In this document: in pieces, positions 1 through 12,479 of the stretch
How positions within the stretch are numbered: position 1 is the first letter of the stretch
Layout: every line of letters begins with the position of its first letter
Origin: Benincasa hispida
Lineage: Eukaryota; Streptophyta; Magnoliopsida; Cucurbitales; Cucurbitaceae
Length of the DNA: 64,000 bases
Assembly (NCBI RefSeq): GCF_009727055.1
Contig: NC_052360.1
Coordinates: 66,775,933 to 66,839,932, forward strand
Direction of reading: 5' to 3'
Notes under the pieces: model-generated
Database searches by the model: none
What the model was told of the DNA's origin: nothing
The model's input: only the letters and a program-made list of their open reading frames with translations
Position numbers and translations under genes: made by a program

Positions 1-149
1 CAGCAACTTTAGAAGATAATTTATATATTCTAAGACCATTAGCATAAAAAATACTCATCAATACCGAATGATTGAAAACGGCAACGACTAAAAATAAAAG
101 AAATTTTTTTCTCCTAAAAAAATGCACACCTTTGACACCTAAAACCAAG

Positions 150-1010
150 TCACATACACCTCGATAGGATCGAGAAATTGGTAAAGAATGGACTTCTAAA
201 TGAGTTAAAAGAATGTTCATTACCAGTATATGAATCATGCCTTGAAGGCAAGATGACTAAAAGACCTTTTACTAGAAAAGGCTATAGAGCCAAAAAACCT
301 TTGAAATTTTTACATTCAGACCTCTATGGTTCAATGAATGTTCAAGCAAGAGAAGGTTTTGAATATTTCATCTATTTTATATACGATTATTCGAGATTTG
401 GGTATTTTACCTAATGCAACATAAGTCTGAAGTTCTTGAAAAGTTTAAAGAGTATAAGACTAAAGTTGAAAATTTATTAGGTAAAACAATTAAGACACTT
501 TGATCTGATCGAGGTGGAGAGTATATGGACTTGAGATTCCAAAACTATATGATAGAACATGGAATCACATTCTAACTCTCAGCACTCGGTACACCTCAAC
601 AAAATGGTGTATTAGAAAGGAGAAATAGAACCTTGTTAGACATGGTTCAGTCTATAATGAGCTATGCTAATTTACCTGATTCCTTTTGGGGTTATGCAGT
701 AGAGACTGCAGTATATATCTTGAACAATGTTCCATCCAAAAGTTTTCAAAAACACCTTTTGAATTATAGAAAGAGCATAAAGGGAATTTACGACATTACA
801 GAATTTAGGGATGTCAAATGCATGTGCTGACAACAAACCCAAAGAAATTGGAACCTCGTTCAATGGTATGTCTATTTGTAGGCTATCCCAATGAAACTAG
901 GGTTGGTCTCTTTCATGATCCAAAGAAGAACAAGGTATTTGTATTGACAAATTCTACATTCTTAGAGGAAGATCATATTCTTATAGGAAGATCACAAACA
1001 ATGCAATAAA
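150..1010 (+). pseudogene. copia A integrase region, degenerate
   Basis: Conceptual translation gives a pre-integrase zinc-binding end (ESCLEGKMTKRPF at about 230-275), then HSDLYGSMNV, the DDYSRFG-like region (about 385-400), a DRGGEYMD-like stretch near 510-530 and the NGVLERRNRTLLDM motif near 603-645. These are copia integrase core landmarks. Stops interrupt it (for example near 412, 500 and 572), and a frameshift near 760-830 separates the catalytic core from the C-terminal TNPKKLEPRS and GYPNETRVGLFHDP segment at 818-1009. In life it would insert cDNA into chromosomes; this copy cannot. Confidence 0.85.
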
Positions 1011-1149
1011 TTAATCTTAAGTGAGATTTTCAATGAAAATATCAGTACTTCAATGAAAGATGTTGACAATGCTGGTACATCAACAAGAGTTGTTGACGGT
1101 GCTAGCACATTTAGTCAAAATCCTTCTCAAGATTTGAGAGAGCCTTGTC

Positions 1150-2457
1150 GTCTCCCATCCTACGAGATATATGGGTTTAATAGAAGCCCATGTCATCATA
1201 TCTGATGATGCCATTGAGGATCCATTATCTTTTAAAAAGGCAATGGAAGATGTTGACAAAGATGAATGGGTGAAAACCATGGATCTTGAAATGGAATCTA
1301 TGTATTCCAATTCAGTATGGGAACTTGTAGATCGACCTGATGGGGCAAAATCTATAGGTTGCAAATGGATCTACAAGAGGAAAAGGGGTGTAGATGGAAA
1401 GGTTCAAACCTTCAAAGCAAGGCTTGTGGCAAAGGGTTATATGCAAGTAGAAATGGTTGATTATGTAGAAATCTTTTCTCTTGTTAGCATGCTAAAATCT
1501 ATTTGCATACTCTTATCCATTGTCATATATTATGACTATGAAATATGGAAAATGGATGCCAAGACTACTTTTCTGAATGGAAACTTGATGGGAACATCTA
1601 TATGAATCAACTAGAGGGATTCATAAAACAAAGTCAGCAAAAGGTTTGTAAGCTAAAACGATCCATTTATGGATTGAAACAAACATCTAGATTTTGAAAC
1701 ATAAAGTTTGACAATGCAGGCAAATCTTATGGCTTTGAACAAAATATTGATGAACCTTGTTTTTACAAGAAAATTATCAAGAGTACTATTGCTTTTCTAG
1801 TGTTGTAAGTATATGATATCCTACTCATTGGGAATGAAATATGATTTCTTACTGACATTAAAAACTGGCTATCTGCTCAATTCCAAATGAAATATCTGGG
1901 AGAAGCACAATATGTACTTGGTATTCAAATTATTAGAAATTGCAAAAATAGAATGTTAGCCTTGTCTTAAGCATCGTATATTGACAAAATTCTTGTCATA
2001 TATTCGATGTAAAATTCCAAGAAAGGTAACTTATCTTTTAGACATGTAGTTACCTTGTCTAAGGAACAATTTCCTAAGACATCGCAATAAGTTGAGGAAA
2101 TGAGATAGATCTATGCATGGGCTGTGTGCAGCCTGATGTATACCATGCTGTGTACAAGGCCAGACATATGCTATCCAGCTGATATTGTCGATAGGTATCA
2201 ATCTAATTTAGGATTTGATCACTGGACGGCTATAAAAACAATCCTCAATTATCTTAGGAGAATGAGGACATGTTTGTGTATGGTGCTAAGGATCTGATCC
2301 TTACAAGATACACTAACTTTGATTTTCAGACTGATAAGGATTGTAGGAAATCAACATCAGGATCAGTGTTAACTCTTAATGAAGAAGTTGTAGTTTTTCG
2401 TAGCATAAAACAAGGTTGTGTTGCGGACTCTACTATAGAGACGAAATATGTAACTAC
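1150..2457 (+). pseudogene. copia A reverse transcriptase/RNase H, degenerate
   Basis: The open stretch 1171-1605 carries DVDKDEWVKTMDLEMESMY, then GCKWIYKRKRGVDGKVQTF and KARLVAKGY, the usual N-terminal half of copia reverse transcriptase, and ends near WKMDAKTTFLNG. Downstream, 1605-2457 has IYGLKQ-like, FQMKYLGEA-like and RSTSGSV/RNase H pieces in shifting frames. The catalytic YVDD box near 1806-1830 is broken by a stop and reads VYDILLIG, so one catalytic aspartate is gone. The frame ends at 2457 where a foreign LTR starts, inside the RNase H domain. Confidence 0.85.
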
Positions 2458-4443
2458 TGTTGGGTTTTATGTCCTAAAACTCGCAGTTTGTAAAAATTAA
2501 ACATATTCTATTATCAATAAAGATGTTATTCAACATTTCTTCAATAAAGGTATCGAATCTATTAATTGCATTCATAAAGTCTAAATCCAATAATCTAAGA
2601 TCCATTGCTATTATATGAATACTTGAACTTTATGTAGAGACATAAAGATAGATCAAAGTTCGAGTAAATAGCCAAAATGGTCTATAGTACATGACTAAAG
2701 TTGGGTATCTTATTCTGGTGACACTATTGGATGCGGCCTACTCTATAGTTGTTACAAGTTGTTGTAAAGATACTATAAACGAAGTGATCCAGATTCGTTC
2801 ATGTATTGACAGGAGGAGTGGGGGTGTCTTATGCAATGAGTTTGCATAAGATCGAACCAAGAAATAAGTCACTCTTACTTTATAACGTTGTTTACTATTT
2901 AAGACTGACTATTTCACTTAGATGACCTAGGTAACTCGATCTTAATCCTGAGCTAACTATGAACTCCTCCTTAGATTTGCATGGGTGAGGGTTAGCTCAA
3001 CAGTGCTAACTCAATAAGCCTCCCATTACAGGGGTAAGACCGAGCAGATAGATGGGAACATAGGGTGCAAGACGGAATTCACGCCTACCCGATTTAGAGA
3101 TAGGAGAAAGGTTGATCTCTTAAGTACTAAATTCAGGTTTTGAACAAGGGACTCCACCCTTTCATTGGCCCGGGAGGGATCTGGTTTAGTGATTAGATCA
3201 TAAACCAATTTTTCATTAGAGGATTAGTAGGAACTTAAGAAACAAGACATAATATCAAGGCTAAACTGCATATTGACCCAGCCGTTATTCCGAACAACCT
3301 GTGAAGGAACGACTTACTAATTATGGTTAAATCATGTGGACACAAATATATCTACAATGAGGAGAGTGCAACTATCAAGCTATAGTGGTGTGACTCGATA
3401 GTTAACGAATACTGATTAATTCGAACTAAAGAGTTTTAACCAATTAATCTTAATCGTTGGAGCTCATGATCTGTTCGTCCATAAGGTCCCTCTACTAGCT
3501 CGTAAAACATGAACACTTTGAATTAATAAATTGAGTGAATTTGGAATGATATCAATTTGAATTGTTCAAATTGAATAAGAGTTTGAATTTGAATAAGTTC
3601 AAAATCAAATTAGGGTTTGTTTTATTATATTCAATATAATTAAACAAACCCTAATTTGATTTTGAACTTATTCAAATTCAAACCAATATAATTAATGTTT
3701 AACTAAAGAAAATTGAAGAGTTTATAATATTTAAATATTGATTTAAATATTAATTGCATGAATAGGATTCATGTTTAAAATTAGGTGTGTGATTAATTTA
3801 ATATTTGATATTAAATTATTTATTTAATTAAATTTGTTTAATTAATTAAAAAATAAAATTAATTTCCCATTTTAAATACAATTTGAGAAATTGAATTTTT
3901 GAAATGTTGAATTTGATTAATTATGAATTAAATCAAATTAGTTTTAATTAATTTTGAATTAATTGGAAAATTGGAAATTAAGAAATTAAATTTTAAATTT
4001 TAAATTTTAGAAAGTGGGTTTTTCTCATTTTTCTCAAGCATGAGGTGCTTCTCATGCACAATCACACAATTCCCACTTGAATTGGGAAGTAGCTGCTAGC
4101 CATCAATTAGATTGAGTGTGGTTGCATGCTGAAGAAATAAAAAACTCTCACAATTTGCTGAATTGAGGCAACCAAGAAGAGATTCAGCTAGAAAAATTAG
4201 TTTTCAACTACTTCATCTTCTTCCTCACAAACTCTCCAAAATCACTCAAATTTGAGTTCACCACTCAAATTCAAGGTTGTGAATAGTAAAGAAGATCTTT
4301 TGGTGGTTCTATATTAATTTGGAGCTGAAAACACGTGAAGAGTAGCTTGGATTTGGGAGAAATCATCAAATGTATGTTCATCCTGAAACCTTCTTTAATT
4401 TTCTAAAATAGCATGTTTTTGAACTCAAATTAAATGTAATTAA
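2458..4443 (+). repeat. copia LTR inserted in RNase H of element A, 3' end missing
   Basis: It begins tgttgggttttatg at 2458 directly after RNase H codons, and RNase H reading (WLRKFLIDFEVVP) resumes at about 4446. Its body shares landmarks with the other long LTRs here, such as the run about ggtatcttattctggtgacac near 2706, seen also near 6990-7070, 56480-56520 and 63415-63450. It lacks the ccttca terminus and the primer site, so it is either a solo LTR with a lost end or a recombination product. No matching 5-bp duplication is visible. The A/T-rich stretch 3540-4000 has no coding potential. Confidence 0.75.
3581..3683. repeat. 103-bp near-perfect palindrome in LTR
   Basis: The left arm at 3581-3622 is the exact reverse complement of 3642-3683, 42 bp each. 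The 19-nt spacer contains a further 7-bp stem (3624-3630 with 3634-3640) around a three-base loop. A transcript from either strand would fold into one long hairpin. Confidence 0.95.
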
Positions 4444-4790
4444 AGGATGTTGTTTGGCTGAGAAAGTTCTTGATTGATTTCGAAGTTGTTCCATATATCT
4501 ATTTGCCTATCACTTCTACTGTGTCAATAGTGGTGATGTGGCAAATTCGAAGGAACCTTGAAGCCATAAGCGAGGAAAGAAAATAAAATGGATGTATCAT
4601 TTGATACGGGAGATTGTCAAAAAAGGGGACGTGATCGTCATGCAAGTAGCATCAGAGCATAAGATTGTCGTTCTATTTCCCAAGACTAGGCTAAAGTGTT
4701 CGGGGGTCATCTAGAAGGTCTAGAACTGTGGGATATTATATCATTTAGACTGGGTAAGTGGGAGATATAACTAGGTATATTGTATGGTCT
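4444..4790 (+). pseudogene. copia A RNase H C-terminal part
   Basis: Conceptual reading gives WLRKFLIDFEVVP (about 4455-4493), then after a frameshift YCVNSGDVANSKEP (about 4515-4555), HKRGKK (about 4567) and REIVKKGDV (about 4600-4635). This is the end of copia RNase H, where the histidine-rich stretch and the REIV segment are typical. It continues the domain broken at 2457 and so shows the LTR in between is an insertion. Stops and frameshifts make it non-functional. Confidence 0.8.
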
Positions 4791-4840
4791 AGTTTATTTT
4801 AATTATCTTTTACATGTATTGTACATCCCACTAGCTTTAG

Positions 4841-4854
4841 GACAAGTGGGAAAT
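4841..4854 (+). other. Polypurine tract of copia A
   Basis: The run gacaagtgggaaat lies immediately before the LTR start tgttagg. The equivalent run gacaagtgagagat precedes the 3' LTR of copia F at 63188. In retrotransposons this primes plus-strand DNA synthesis. Confidence 0.75.
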
Positions 4855-5072
4855 TGTTAGGATTTACGTCCCTAATCTCTTATTCTATGTTTTTAGTAAA
4901 TAAATTATTAATAAATAAATAACGTGTTTATTTAATGCATAAAGTATTCTACATTATTTTCATAATTCAAAATCCAATAAACTAAGATCCAAAGTTATTT
5001 AATGTAACTTCAACAGTTGTAGTTGATATACAACTTGATCGTGTTCAAGGAATAACTCAAGGACTGACCAAT
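4855..5072 (+). repeat. copia A 3' LTR, first part
   Basis: It starts tgttaggatttacgtcc after the polypurine tract. It runs to 5072, where a reverse-oriented LTR is inserted, and resumes at 6995 with tatagtatatggataag, the segment expected about 200 bp into this LTR family. Confidence 0.75.
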
Positions 5073-6994
5073 TGAAGGAACCATTGAAGGTCCTTGAGCA
5101 GAAATAGGATCAGACCCAAAAACCCAAATTTATAGAACATTTAATTTTATAGAAACAAATAGAACCATTATGCATTTAAGAATAAAAATACAACATGCTA
5201 GAAGAAATACAAAAAAGTAAAATAGCTTTAGAAACCCTTACCTTTGAAGACTAATCTTCAATAAGAATCCCTCGATCAAAAGGACACTGCCACAAAAATA
5301 ACACTGTATTCTCTGGATGAGAATCCAGGAGGTGTGGGCTCTGGCTATTTTGAATAATTAAAATTAAGAGAGTAGAGAGAAGGAGAAGATGGGGAAGAAA
5401 TCTCATAACGTTTTTGTGATTTTTTTTTTGTTGGTCTCTGTAAAAAATAGAGGGAGAAGATGAAACAAACAACTACTCCCCACTATCACGTAGAGGAGAG
5501 AAAAATGGGGGAGAGAGTTACAACTCCCTCCCAAAAATGATTTTTTTAAAAAAAAATATTTTTAATAAATCAGTTAATATATATATTTATATGATAACTA
5601 CCTTGTCATATAATATATAAATTAAACTATATGTTATATCAAATATGACATATAACCTATAGTTTCTATATTGTATCAAATACAATATAACTTATAGTTT
5701 CAGTTCTCCTTCACCAACAACTTTTAATATAAATCACATTTATATTAAATTTAATTATATGAATCCAATTGACATAATTAATATTTGAATCATATTCAAA
5801 TATTTACTTCCTCTCAAATAAATTTTATATTATAATATATCAAATACATTATAGTAATTATATCATATATATTTAGATTATATCACATATAATTAATTCC
5901 CTCAATTAATTTGAACAATTCAAATTAATCTAAAAATTGATTCTCATTTATTCCCGTTGAGCTATCGAGGGGACGTCATGGACCTATAGCTTGAAACTCC
6001 AATGGAAAGTGAATAATTAATTAAACTTCTTTAATTAAAGAATTCACCATCAGTTAACTGTTAGGAACTCTACTAAAGACTGATAGTTGTACTCTTTGCA
6101 CTATAGATATATTTCTGTGTCCATTGGATATAACCAGTTAACAGTATGATGACAATTCATAAATTGTTCGTAAGTACAGTTGGGTCAAAATTACTGTTTT
6201 GCCCCTGTAGTTACATCTAACTCCTTAAGTACCACTGATCCCTCTAATGAACAATAAATTATAATCCAACTATGACTCGAGCCAGAAGAGGGTGTGGCGC
6301 CATACTGTTCAAGCTCTGGAATCAGCCCTTAAGGGAGCAATTTACCTACTTACCCCAATGTTGGGGACGGAGTGAATTCCTTCTTGTGTAGCTGTGTTTC
6401 TAGCTCTCCAATCAAATGAATCCCCAAAATGGTAGGCTTGTTGAGTCAGCGATCTGGCCACTCTCACCCATACAAATCATAGGACTGCCTTCATAGGTAG
6501 GAGTTCACAACTCACTTAGGATTCAGATCATGTTACTTATGGTCATCCTGGTGAAATGTACGCCTCTATTATCAACGATGTTATATAATGAGACTAGTTA
6601 TTTCATGGTCCGGTCTTATAAAAACTTCTTTCTATAGAATATTCTTACTCACATGTCTCCACATGAATGATTAGGATCAGATCATTTATAGCACTTTGCA
6701 ACAATTGTAACATCTAAAAAGTGGGTCATACTTGTAGTGTCACTAGGATAAGGTATCCAATCTTACCCATCTACTACAGACCATTTAGGTTATTACTTAA
6801 ACATGATCCACCCGTATGTCTCTACATACATGTTTAAGCTACAAGATAACCTTGGATGTTAGATTATTGGTTTGTGGATTAATACAACTAAATGTCAAAT
6901 AAAACATCACATATTTTATTAGATAAATAAAATATTTGTACAATACAATTACAAATTGTAGAACCCTACGAGATTTGGGGCATCAACCCCAGCA
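5073..6994 (-). repeat. Reverse-oriented copia LTR nested in the A LTR
   Basis: Read on the minus strand it starts TGCTGGGGTTGATGCCCC at 6994 and ends CCTTCA at 5073, 1922 bp. Within it lies the reverse complement of the family landmark (ctagtgacac...), near 6735-6770. No pol coding is attached, so it resembles a solo LTR. The flanking pentamers, ccaat and tatag, do not match, so either the duplication has decayed or the ends were altered. Short open frames inside (for example 5251-5472) are chance frames. Confidence 0.75.
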
Positions 6995-8687
6995 TATAGT
7001 ATATGGATAAGATTGGGTACCTTATCTTGGTAACACTATGGATACAGTCCACTTTGTAGATGTTGAAACAATTATAAATGTTACAAATAATTTGATCCAA
7101 ATCGTTTATGTGATGACATGCAAGTAGTGGTATTTTATACAATGAGTCTGTATAAGACCAAACAACAAAGTATAATCTCTGTTCATAACACTATTAATTG
7201 AATAGATTTATATTTCAAATGATAACCATGTAACTCGATCTCAATCCTGAGTGAGTTATGAATTCTTGCTCATAAGGGTCATTCTTTGATTAGCAGAAGT
7301 GAGAATGGCCTTAGCTGCTGACTCAATATGCCTACTATTTCGGGAATGATACTGATTGAAGAGCTGAGAACATAGCTTCATGAGATAGAGTTCACTCCTT
7401 ACTGAATCTAGGAAAAGTATACAGATGGTTCCCTTAAATGCTGACTCTGGAACTTGAACAATGAGGCATCACCCTCTCACTGGCCCTAGAGGAACTTGTT
7501 TATGTTTGGACCATAAACAACATTGTTCATTAGAAGATCAGTGATACTTAAAGTACAAGAGGTAACTACAAGGGTAAGATGGTAATTTGACCCAGTTGTA
7601 ATTAAGAACAATTGGTGAATGGTTGACCTACAAAATATGCTTAATTCAATGGACACATAAATATACTGCAGTTCATAGGAGTGCAACTATGGGTTTTTAG
7701 TGAACTGTCCCATAGTTATGAATGATGATTAACTTAATTAAAGAGTTTAATTAATTAATCATGAATCATTAGAGCTTATAATTGTAAGTTCATTAGGTCC
7801 ACCTGCTAGCTTACAAACGGAGTAAACAAGAATTTTAAAGTGGAAATAATTTGAAGAATTCAAATTAATGTAAGGAGAATTTATTGTATATGATACAAAA
7901 ATAATGTTAATTGCATGCGATACAATTAATATACATTATAATATAAAGGTAATTTGAATTAGATTCAAAATCAAACTATATAATATTATAGTATAAATAT
8001 TTGAATCAAATTCAAATATTAAATTAATATTGATTAGATTTATTTTAAAATTATAAGTTATAATAACATGAATAAGATTCATATTAAAAGTATAGGTTAT
8101 GTGAGAAATGAATATTTAGAATATGATCAAAATTAATTAAATTAAACATTAGATATATAAATTAATTGATTGATTTTATTTAATTAAATTAATTTATTAA
8201 ATTAAATTAAATTAACCCCTTGCATTCCAGGGGAGTGGGAGAATGGAGTGAGGGCAGCTACCTTCTCCCTCTTTATCTTTAAATCTTCAGAATAGTCTAC
8301 AGTTGAAGAAGTTGCTTGAATAAGATTCTCATGAAACTTTATTCTTTCACCCTCTCTCTCACATTCTCTCCATCTCACATACTCTCAGAGAAAGGAGTTC
8401 TCTATGTTTCCCTTGCCTTTCACAAGGTTCCCACAAACCTCCTTGTCCAGAGAGGATAGCAGAGAAGATCTCTTGGTAGTGTCCTGCTCGTGGAATCAGT
8501 TCGTGCAATGCTCTACACTTATTGAGTGAAGGTTTTGAAAGCTGATCTGAAAAGATAACATCCTTTGCCTTTAAATTTCTTAATAGCATGTTTAATTCTT
8601 TAGTTTTATTGTTCCGTTTAAAATTCATCCAATACAATTAAGGCAAACAACAACGCATGCTTCCACACAAGGAATTCGATTCCTTCA
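6995..8687 (+). repeat. copia A 3' LTR, second part
   Basis: This continues the LTR begun at 4855. Landmarks are gggtaccttatcttggtaac near 7014 and the terminal attcgattccttca at 8674-8687, the same ending as the LTR that stops at 58455. The stretch 7850-8220 is extremely A/T rich. The minus-strand frame at 8359-8637 lies wholly inside the LTR and is not considered a gene. Confidence 0.75.
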
Positions 8688-9915
8688 CAATGACCATCAC
8701 CCTATTAAAATGAGGCATAAGGGTGATTTTGCCTCCACTAGGAACTCTATTCCTCATACTACATCGAAGTCATCTAGGGGGATCACAAAGAACTTGCATT
8801 TGTTCCTCCATGAACCAAATTCCAATAGGGCCATGGATGTGCCCTCTATCAGTTTGGCTTCTGCGTTGGCAGTCTTAAGGTGACTATCAGTGGACTTCTG
8901 CATTGGCAGTCTTGAGGCGACTGTCACTTTTGGTCACCATCAAGTTCGATTTGGTCGTCATTCTCATGGAAATGAAGTTGTTGATGGTTTTGGTGTCCAA
9001 CATACCAAACACTGATATCGTCATTCTCATGGAAGAGGTAGTGGCTTTAAAATCTAGTAGGCATCTATAGCGACTATGGCTGAAGGTAAATCCTCCACAT
9101 CCTGTCGTAGGAGCTTCTTTTGAGCCCATGGTTAGAGCCCAAAGATAAAGTTGAATAGTTTGTCCTCCTCGAACATGTGTTGGATGTCAAGGATTAGGGA
9201 GTTGTACTTCTTGTAGGCCTGAAGGAAGCCTATATGATTGTGTTTTTTGAGGGCCTTCCTGGCAACCGAACTCGTGTTTCTAGAGAGAAATTTATTTCTA
9301 AATTCATTCTTCATGAATCCCATGTACTGATATTCGCTCTCCCACCATTCTCATCATTGAGTACTCGGGTTCACGACCACAGTTTAATGTTTGAGGTGAG
9401 GTACATGCTGACAATGCCAATTCATGCCTCTCAGTGATCTTGGCGTTTTTGAAGTATTCCTCGATGTCCCAAAGGAAGTTCTTTAGTTCCTTTGCATCTC
9501 TCAAACCACTAAACGTTGACTTTTTGGGAATTTTCACCTTTGAGTTGGTACCGACCTTGGGTGAACGAGCCCTCTTCACAAAGGCTTCTTCATTGTTCGT
9601 CAGTCCAAGTTCCTCCTTCAGAGTCTCTATGCTGAAGGAAATTATGGAGGGCATATCTTTTAGTTCTGAAATGACTTGTTCCAAATGCTTACTTGTTTGG
9701 GCTATGAAGTCTCCCAACTTTCCCTCAACTATTAGGAGTTAGACTTAGTGTGCCATCACTACCATCTCAACCACCATGGTTGGATGTCCTCGGGAAGGGC
9801 ACCTCCATGGTTCTCCAATTGGCTAACTCGTCTTAACGTTTCTGATATTGCTGAAGTAGTCAATTCCCTCTCCTGGTTGAGTAGTAGTGTAGGCTATGGG
9901 AAGACAAATAATGTA
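8688..9915 (-). pseudogene. Ty3/gypsy gag-protease relic
   Basis: On the minus strand 9717-9304 reads a gag of the chromovirus-like type, with KIPKKSTFSGLRDAKELKNF then LWDIEEYFKNAKI. It is followed at 9323-9132 by the capsid tail RNTSSVARKALKKHNH and EEDKLFNF. Further on, 8887-8688 includes CKFFVIPLDDFDVV, the end of the gypsy protease. Several frame changes and stops break it. It stops exactly where the LTR of copia A ends (8687), consistent with A having inserted into, or recombined with, this element. Confidence 0.8.
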
Positions 9916-9928
9916 GGCTCTGACACCA
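9916..9928 (-). other. Primer-binding site of the gypsy relic (tRNA-Met type)
   Basis: On the minus strand this reads TGGTGTCAGAGCC, one base from the initiator-tRNA-Met complement TGGTATCAGAGCC. It lies between a presumed LTR end (CATGACA) and the gag frame. Confidence 0.7.
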
Positions 9929-9930
9929 CT

Positions 9931-10125
9931 TGTCATGGGGTAGAAGTGTGGTATGCTATCTTTTTTAATTTTTTCCATGTGGCGCTAAGGAGGTTTCTTT
10001 AGCCAGCCTAAAGATTGGACCCAAATGTTTCCCAAAGGCATTTATGAAGCTCACTGACCCTAGATGGGGTTTTTTTCTAGACTCATGTTTGAGAGGGAGA
10101 ATAAGAGAATACATTTGATGTGTGG
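9931..10125 (-). repeat. Remnant of the gypsy 5' LTR
   Basis: By position upstream of the primer site on the minus strand, this should be the 3' part of an LTR; it has no coding match. Copia reverse transcriptase codons begin at about 10130, so the LTR is truncated. The junction is placed only approximately. Confidence 0.5.
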
Positions 10126-10560
10126 AAATATGAACTGCATCCACCACTGGAGATTATGTCTCCTCATAATCAATACTAGGTCTTTGTGAGAAACCTTGTG
10201 CAACTAGTCTTTCTTTATATCTTGTCCTCATTATTTTCATTTCTTTTCCTCACAAATACCCATTTGTATCCCATAGGTTTGACACCTTCTGGTGTTCGGA
10301 CTACTGGTCTAAAAATCTGACGTTTTGAAAGTGAGTTTAATTCTGCCTCGATTGTTTCTTTCCACTGAAGCCAATCTTTTCTATGTCGACATTCTTAAAT
10401 AGAATTTGGTTTAGGATCCTCATTTTCAGATATAATATCAAACGCAACGTTATACGCAAAGATGTCAATAATTACATTAGTTCGATTCTATCTTTTTCCT
10501 ATCATGGCATAGTTTATTGAAATCTCATTATTATCTTTAGGCATTTCATCTTCCTCACTA
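10126..10560 (-). pseudogene. copia reverse transcriptase N-terminus
   Basis: On the minus strand the reading is DWLQWKETIEAELNSLSKR (about 10372-10316), then PVVRTPEGVKPMGYKWVF and RKRNEN (10310-10230), then GFSQRPSIDYEET and SPVVDA near 10130. These are the conserved first blocks of copia reverse transcriptase. The catalytic YVDD region is missing altogether because the element is truncated. Stops occur between the blocks. Confidence 0.8.
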
Positions 10561-10621
10561 GTCATGTCGAGGATTTCTTTATGGGTATTTACATTCTCAA
10601 CCAAATCTTTTTCACTATTAA

Positions 10622-11713
10622 TTATTTTTCGTTTTTGAGGATTTTTATCTTTAGAACCCATTGGTCTACCACGCTTCTGGCGTGTTCCAGACTCATTAGT
10701 GATAACTTGTTCTGTTGGGATATCAATTTTTTATGAAAATTTTCAGCTGGTATATGTGACTTAGTTACTTTATTCGCATCTATAAATGCATCTGGTAATT
10801 GATTTGCTATATTTTGCAAATGAATTATTTTCTGAACTTCAAGTTCACATTGATCTGTACGGGGTTCTAAATAAGACAATAACGATGCATTCCATGTAAT
10901 TTCTTTTTCCAACTTCTTAATTCCTCCCCGTAATGTTGAAAAATTTGTCTCATTAAAATGACAATTAGCAAATCGTGCAGTAAATACATCACCTGTCAGA
11001 GGCTCAAGATATTTAATAATTGATGGGGAATCGTATCCAACATATATTCCTAACCTTCTTTGAGAACCCATCTTAGTGCATTGTGGTGGAGCAATTGGAA
11101 CATATACTACACATCCAAATATTCTCAGATGGGAAATATTTGGCTCATGATCATAAGCTAATTGTAATGGCGAGTACTTATGATAAACTATTGGCTTAAT
11201 GCGTACAAGTGATGCTGCATGCAAAATAGGATGTCCCCATATAGATAAAGAAAGCTTAGCTCTTATAAGTTATGGTCTTGCAATTAATTGCAAATGTTTT
11301 ATAAATGATTCTGCTAAATCATTTTGTGTATGAACATGAGCTATAGAATGTTCAACACTTATCCCAATTGACATACAATAATTATCAAAAGCTTGGGATG
11401 TAAATTCACTAGAATTATCAAGACAAATGGTCTTAATTGTATAATTAGAAAATTGTGCTCTTAACTTAATTATTTGAGCAAGTAATCTTGCAAATGCAAG
11501 ATTTCGACTTGATAATATGCATACGTGTGACCATTTCCTGGATGCATCTATTAACACCATAATATATCTAAATGGTCCACTTGGTGGTTTAATGGGTCCA
11601 CATATATCACCATGAATTTGTTCTAAAAATGCAGGTGATTCAATCTCCACTTTAGCTGGTGATGGTCTAATTATCAATTTTTTCTTAAGAGCAAGCATCG
11701 CATGATAATTCAT
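10622..11713 (-). pseudogene. copia integrase
   Basis: Two long minus-strand frames cover it. 11713-11270 has HGDICGPIKPPSGPFRYIM and LIDASRKWSHV with CLDNSSEFTSQAFDNYC and NDLAESFIKHLQ, the integrase catalytic core, where the glutamate of the D,D-35-E triad lies in LAESF. 11224-10622 has HAASLVRIKPI, LQLAYDHEPNISHLRIFGC and GIYVGYDSPSIIKYLEP, the C-terminal domain. A stop near 11270 separates the two. The core is well preserved but the element as a whole is broken. Confidence 0.85.
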
Positions 11714-12131
11714 TAGATTGAAGAATCTTCTGGTTCTTCAACAGGTGTCCATTTGAATTCTCAATAATTCTCCTCATCATTATAGATCTTGGAGGACCCA
11801 ATCGTTCATGACAAATTGTAAATATGTTTGGATTCATGAACTTTAGGTTCATTGTTGAATATATTTTAATTACTCGTATATGAGTATAATACAATCCAAA
11901 AGATAAAATAGGCAACTCTTTCAATACTCGTTTTTCATTTGAGACAATGGATATGATATATAGATATTCCACATTATTCTTACTATCAGTCTCAATATGA
12001 TAACCATTGCAACATATATCTTTGAAACTTAGAAGATTTCTCTTTGATTGACTAGAGAACAATGCATTGTCAATTGTAAATCTTGTTCCTCTAGGAAAAA
12101 TAATATTTGCTTTTCCAAAATCTTCAATCAA
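11685..12131 (-). pseudogene. copia protease tail and GAG-pre-integrase
   Basis: The minus-strand frame contains FTIDNALFSSQSKRNLLSF, the C-terminal stretch that follows the copia protease, then ICHERLGPPRSIMMRRIIEN and LSCDACS, the pre-integrase zinc-binding region. It overlaps the integrase frame by 29 bp in a different phase, meaning one frameshift relative to an intact polyprotein. The protease active-site motif would lie to its right (12131-12480), where the sequence is degenerate. Confidence 0.8.
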
Positions 12132-12479
12132 GTTTCCAGAACCTGATATTATATTTACTTTTGTTTCAGTATTGTCGATTTGGAAAAGTATTTTTTATTT
12201 GTAAGTATTGTGTGTGTAGTTGCACTATCTGCCAGACATAGATCTTCTTTGCTCAGTTTTTAAACACCCAACATATGAAAATAATCTACATTTCTTCATT
12301 AAAAGAAAATAATTACAAGAAGAAAAACAACACTTAAAATATACAAAAGTTACTTAAAAAAACATGAAGATAGATAAAAGAAAACAATAACATTAAGTGT
12401 AGATATTCTCAAAATCAAAAGAAACACTTAATGTTCCATCAACTGCCCTAATATTCTCTTTAGGAGATTCAAGGAAGTC

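Larger units (their letters stand above)
1..8687 (+). mobile_element. Ty1/copia retrotransposon A (5' end outside window)
   Basis: Order on the + strand is the copia order: pre-integrase and integrase (about 150-1010), reverse transcriptase and RNase H (1150-2457, resuming 4444-4790), polypurine tract, then a 3' LTR beginning tgttaggatt. The body is split by a forward LTR at 2458-4443, and its 3' LTR is split by a reverse LTR at 5073-6994; the LTR resumes at 6995 and ends with ccttca at 8687. Many stops and frameshifts show it is dead. The start lies left of the window, so no target-site duplication can be checked. Confidence 0.85.
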
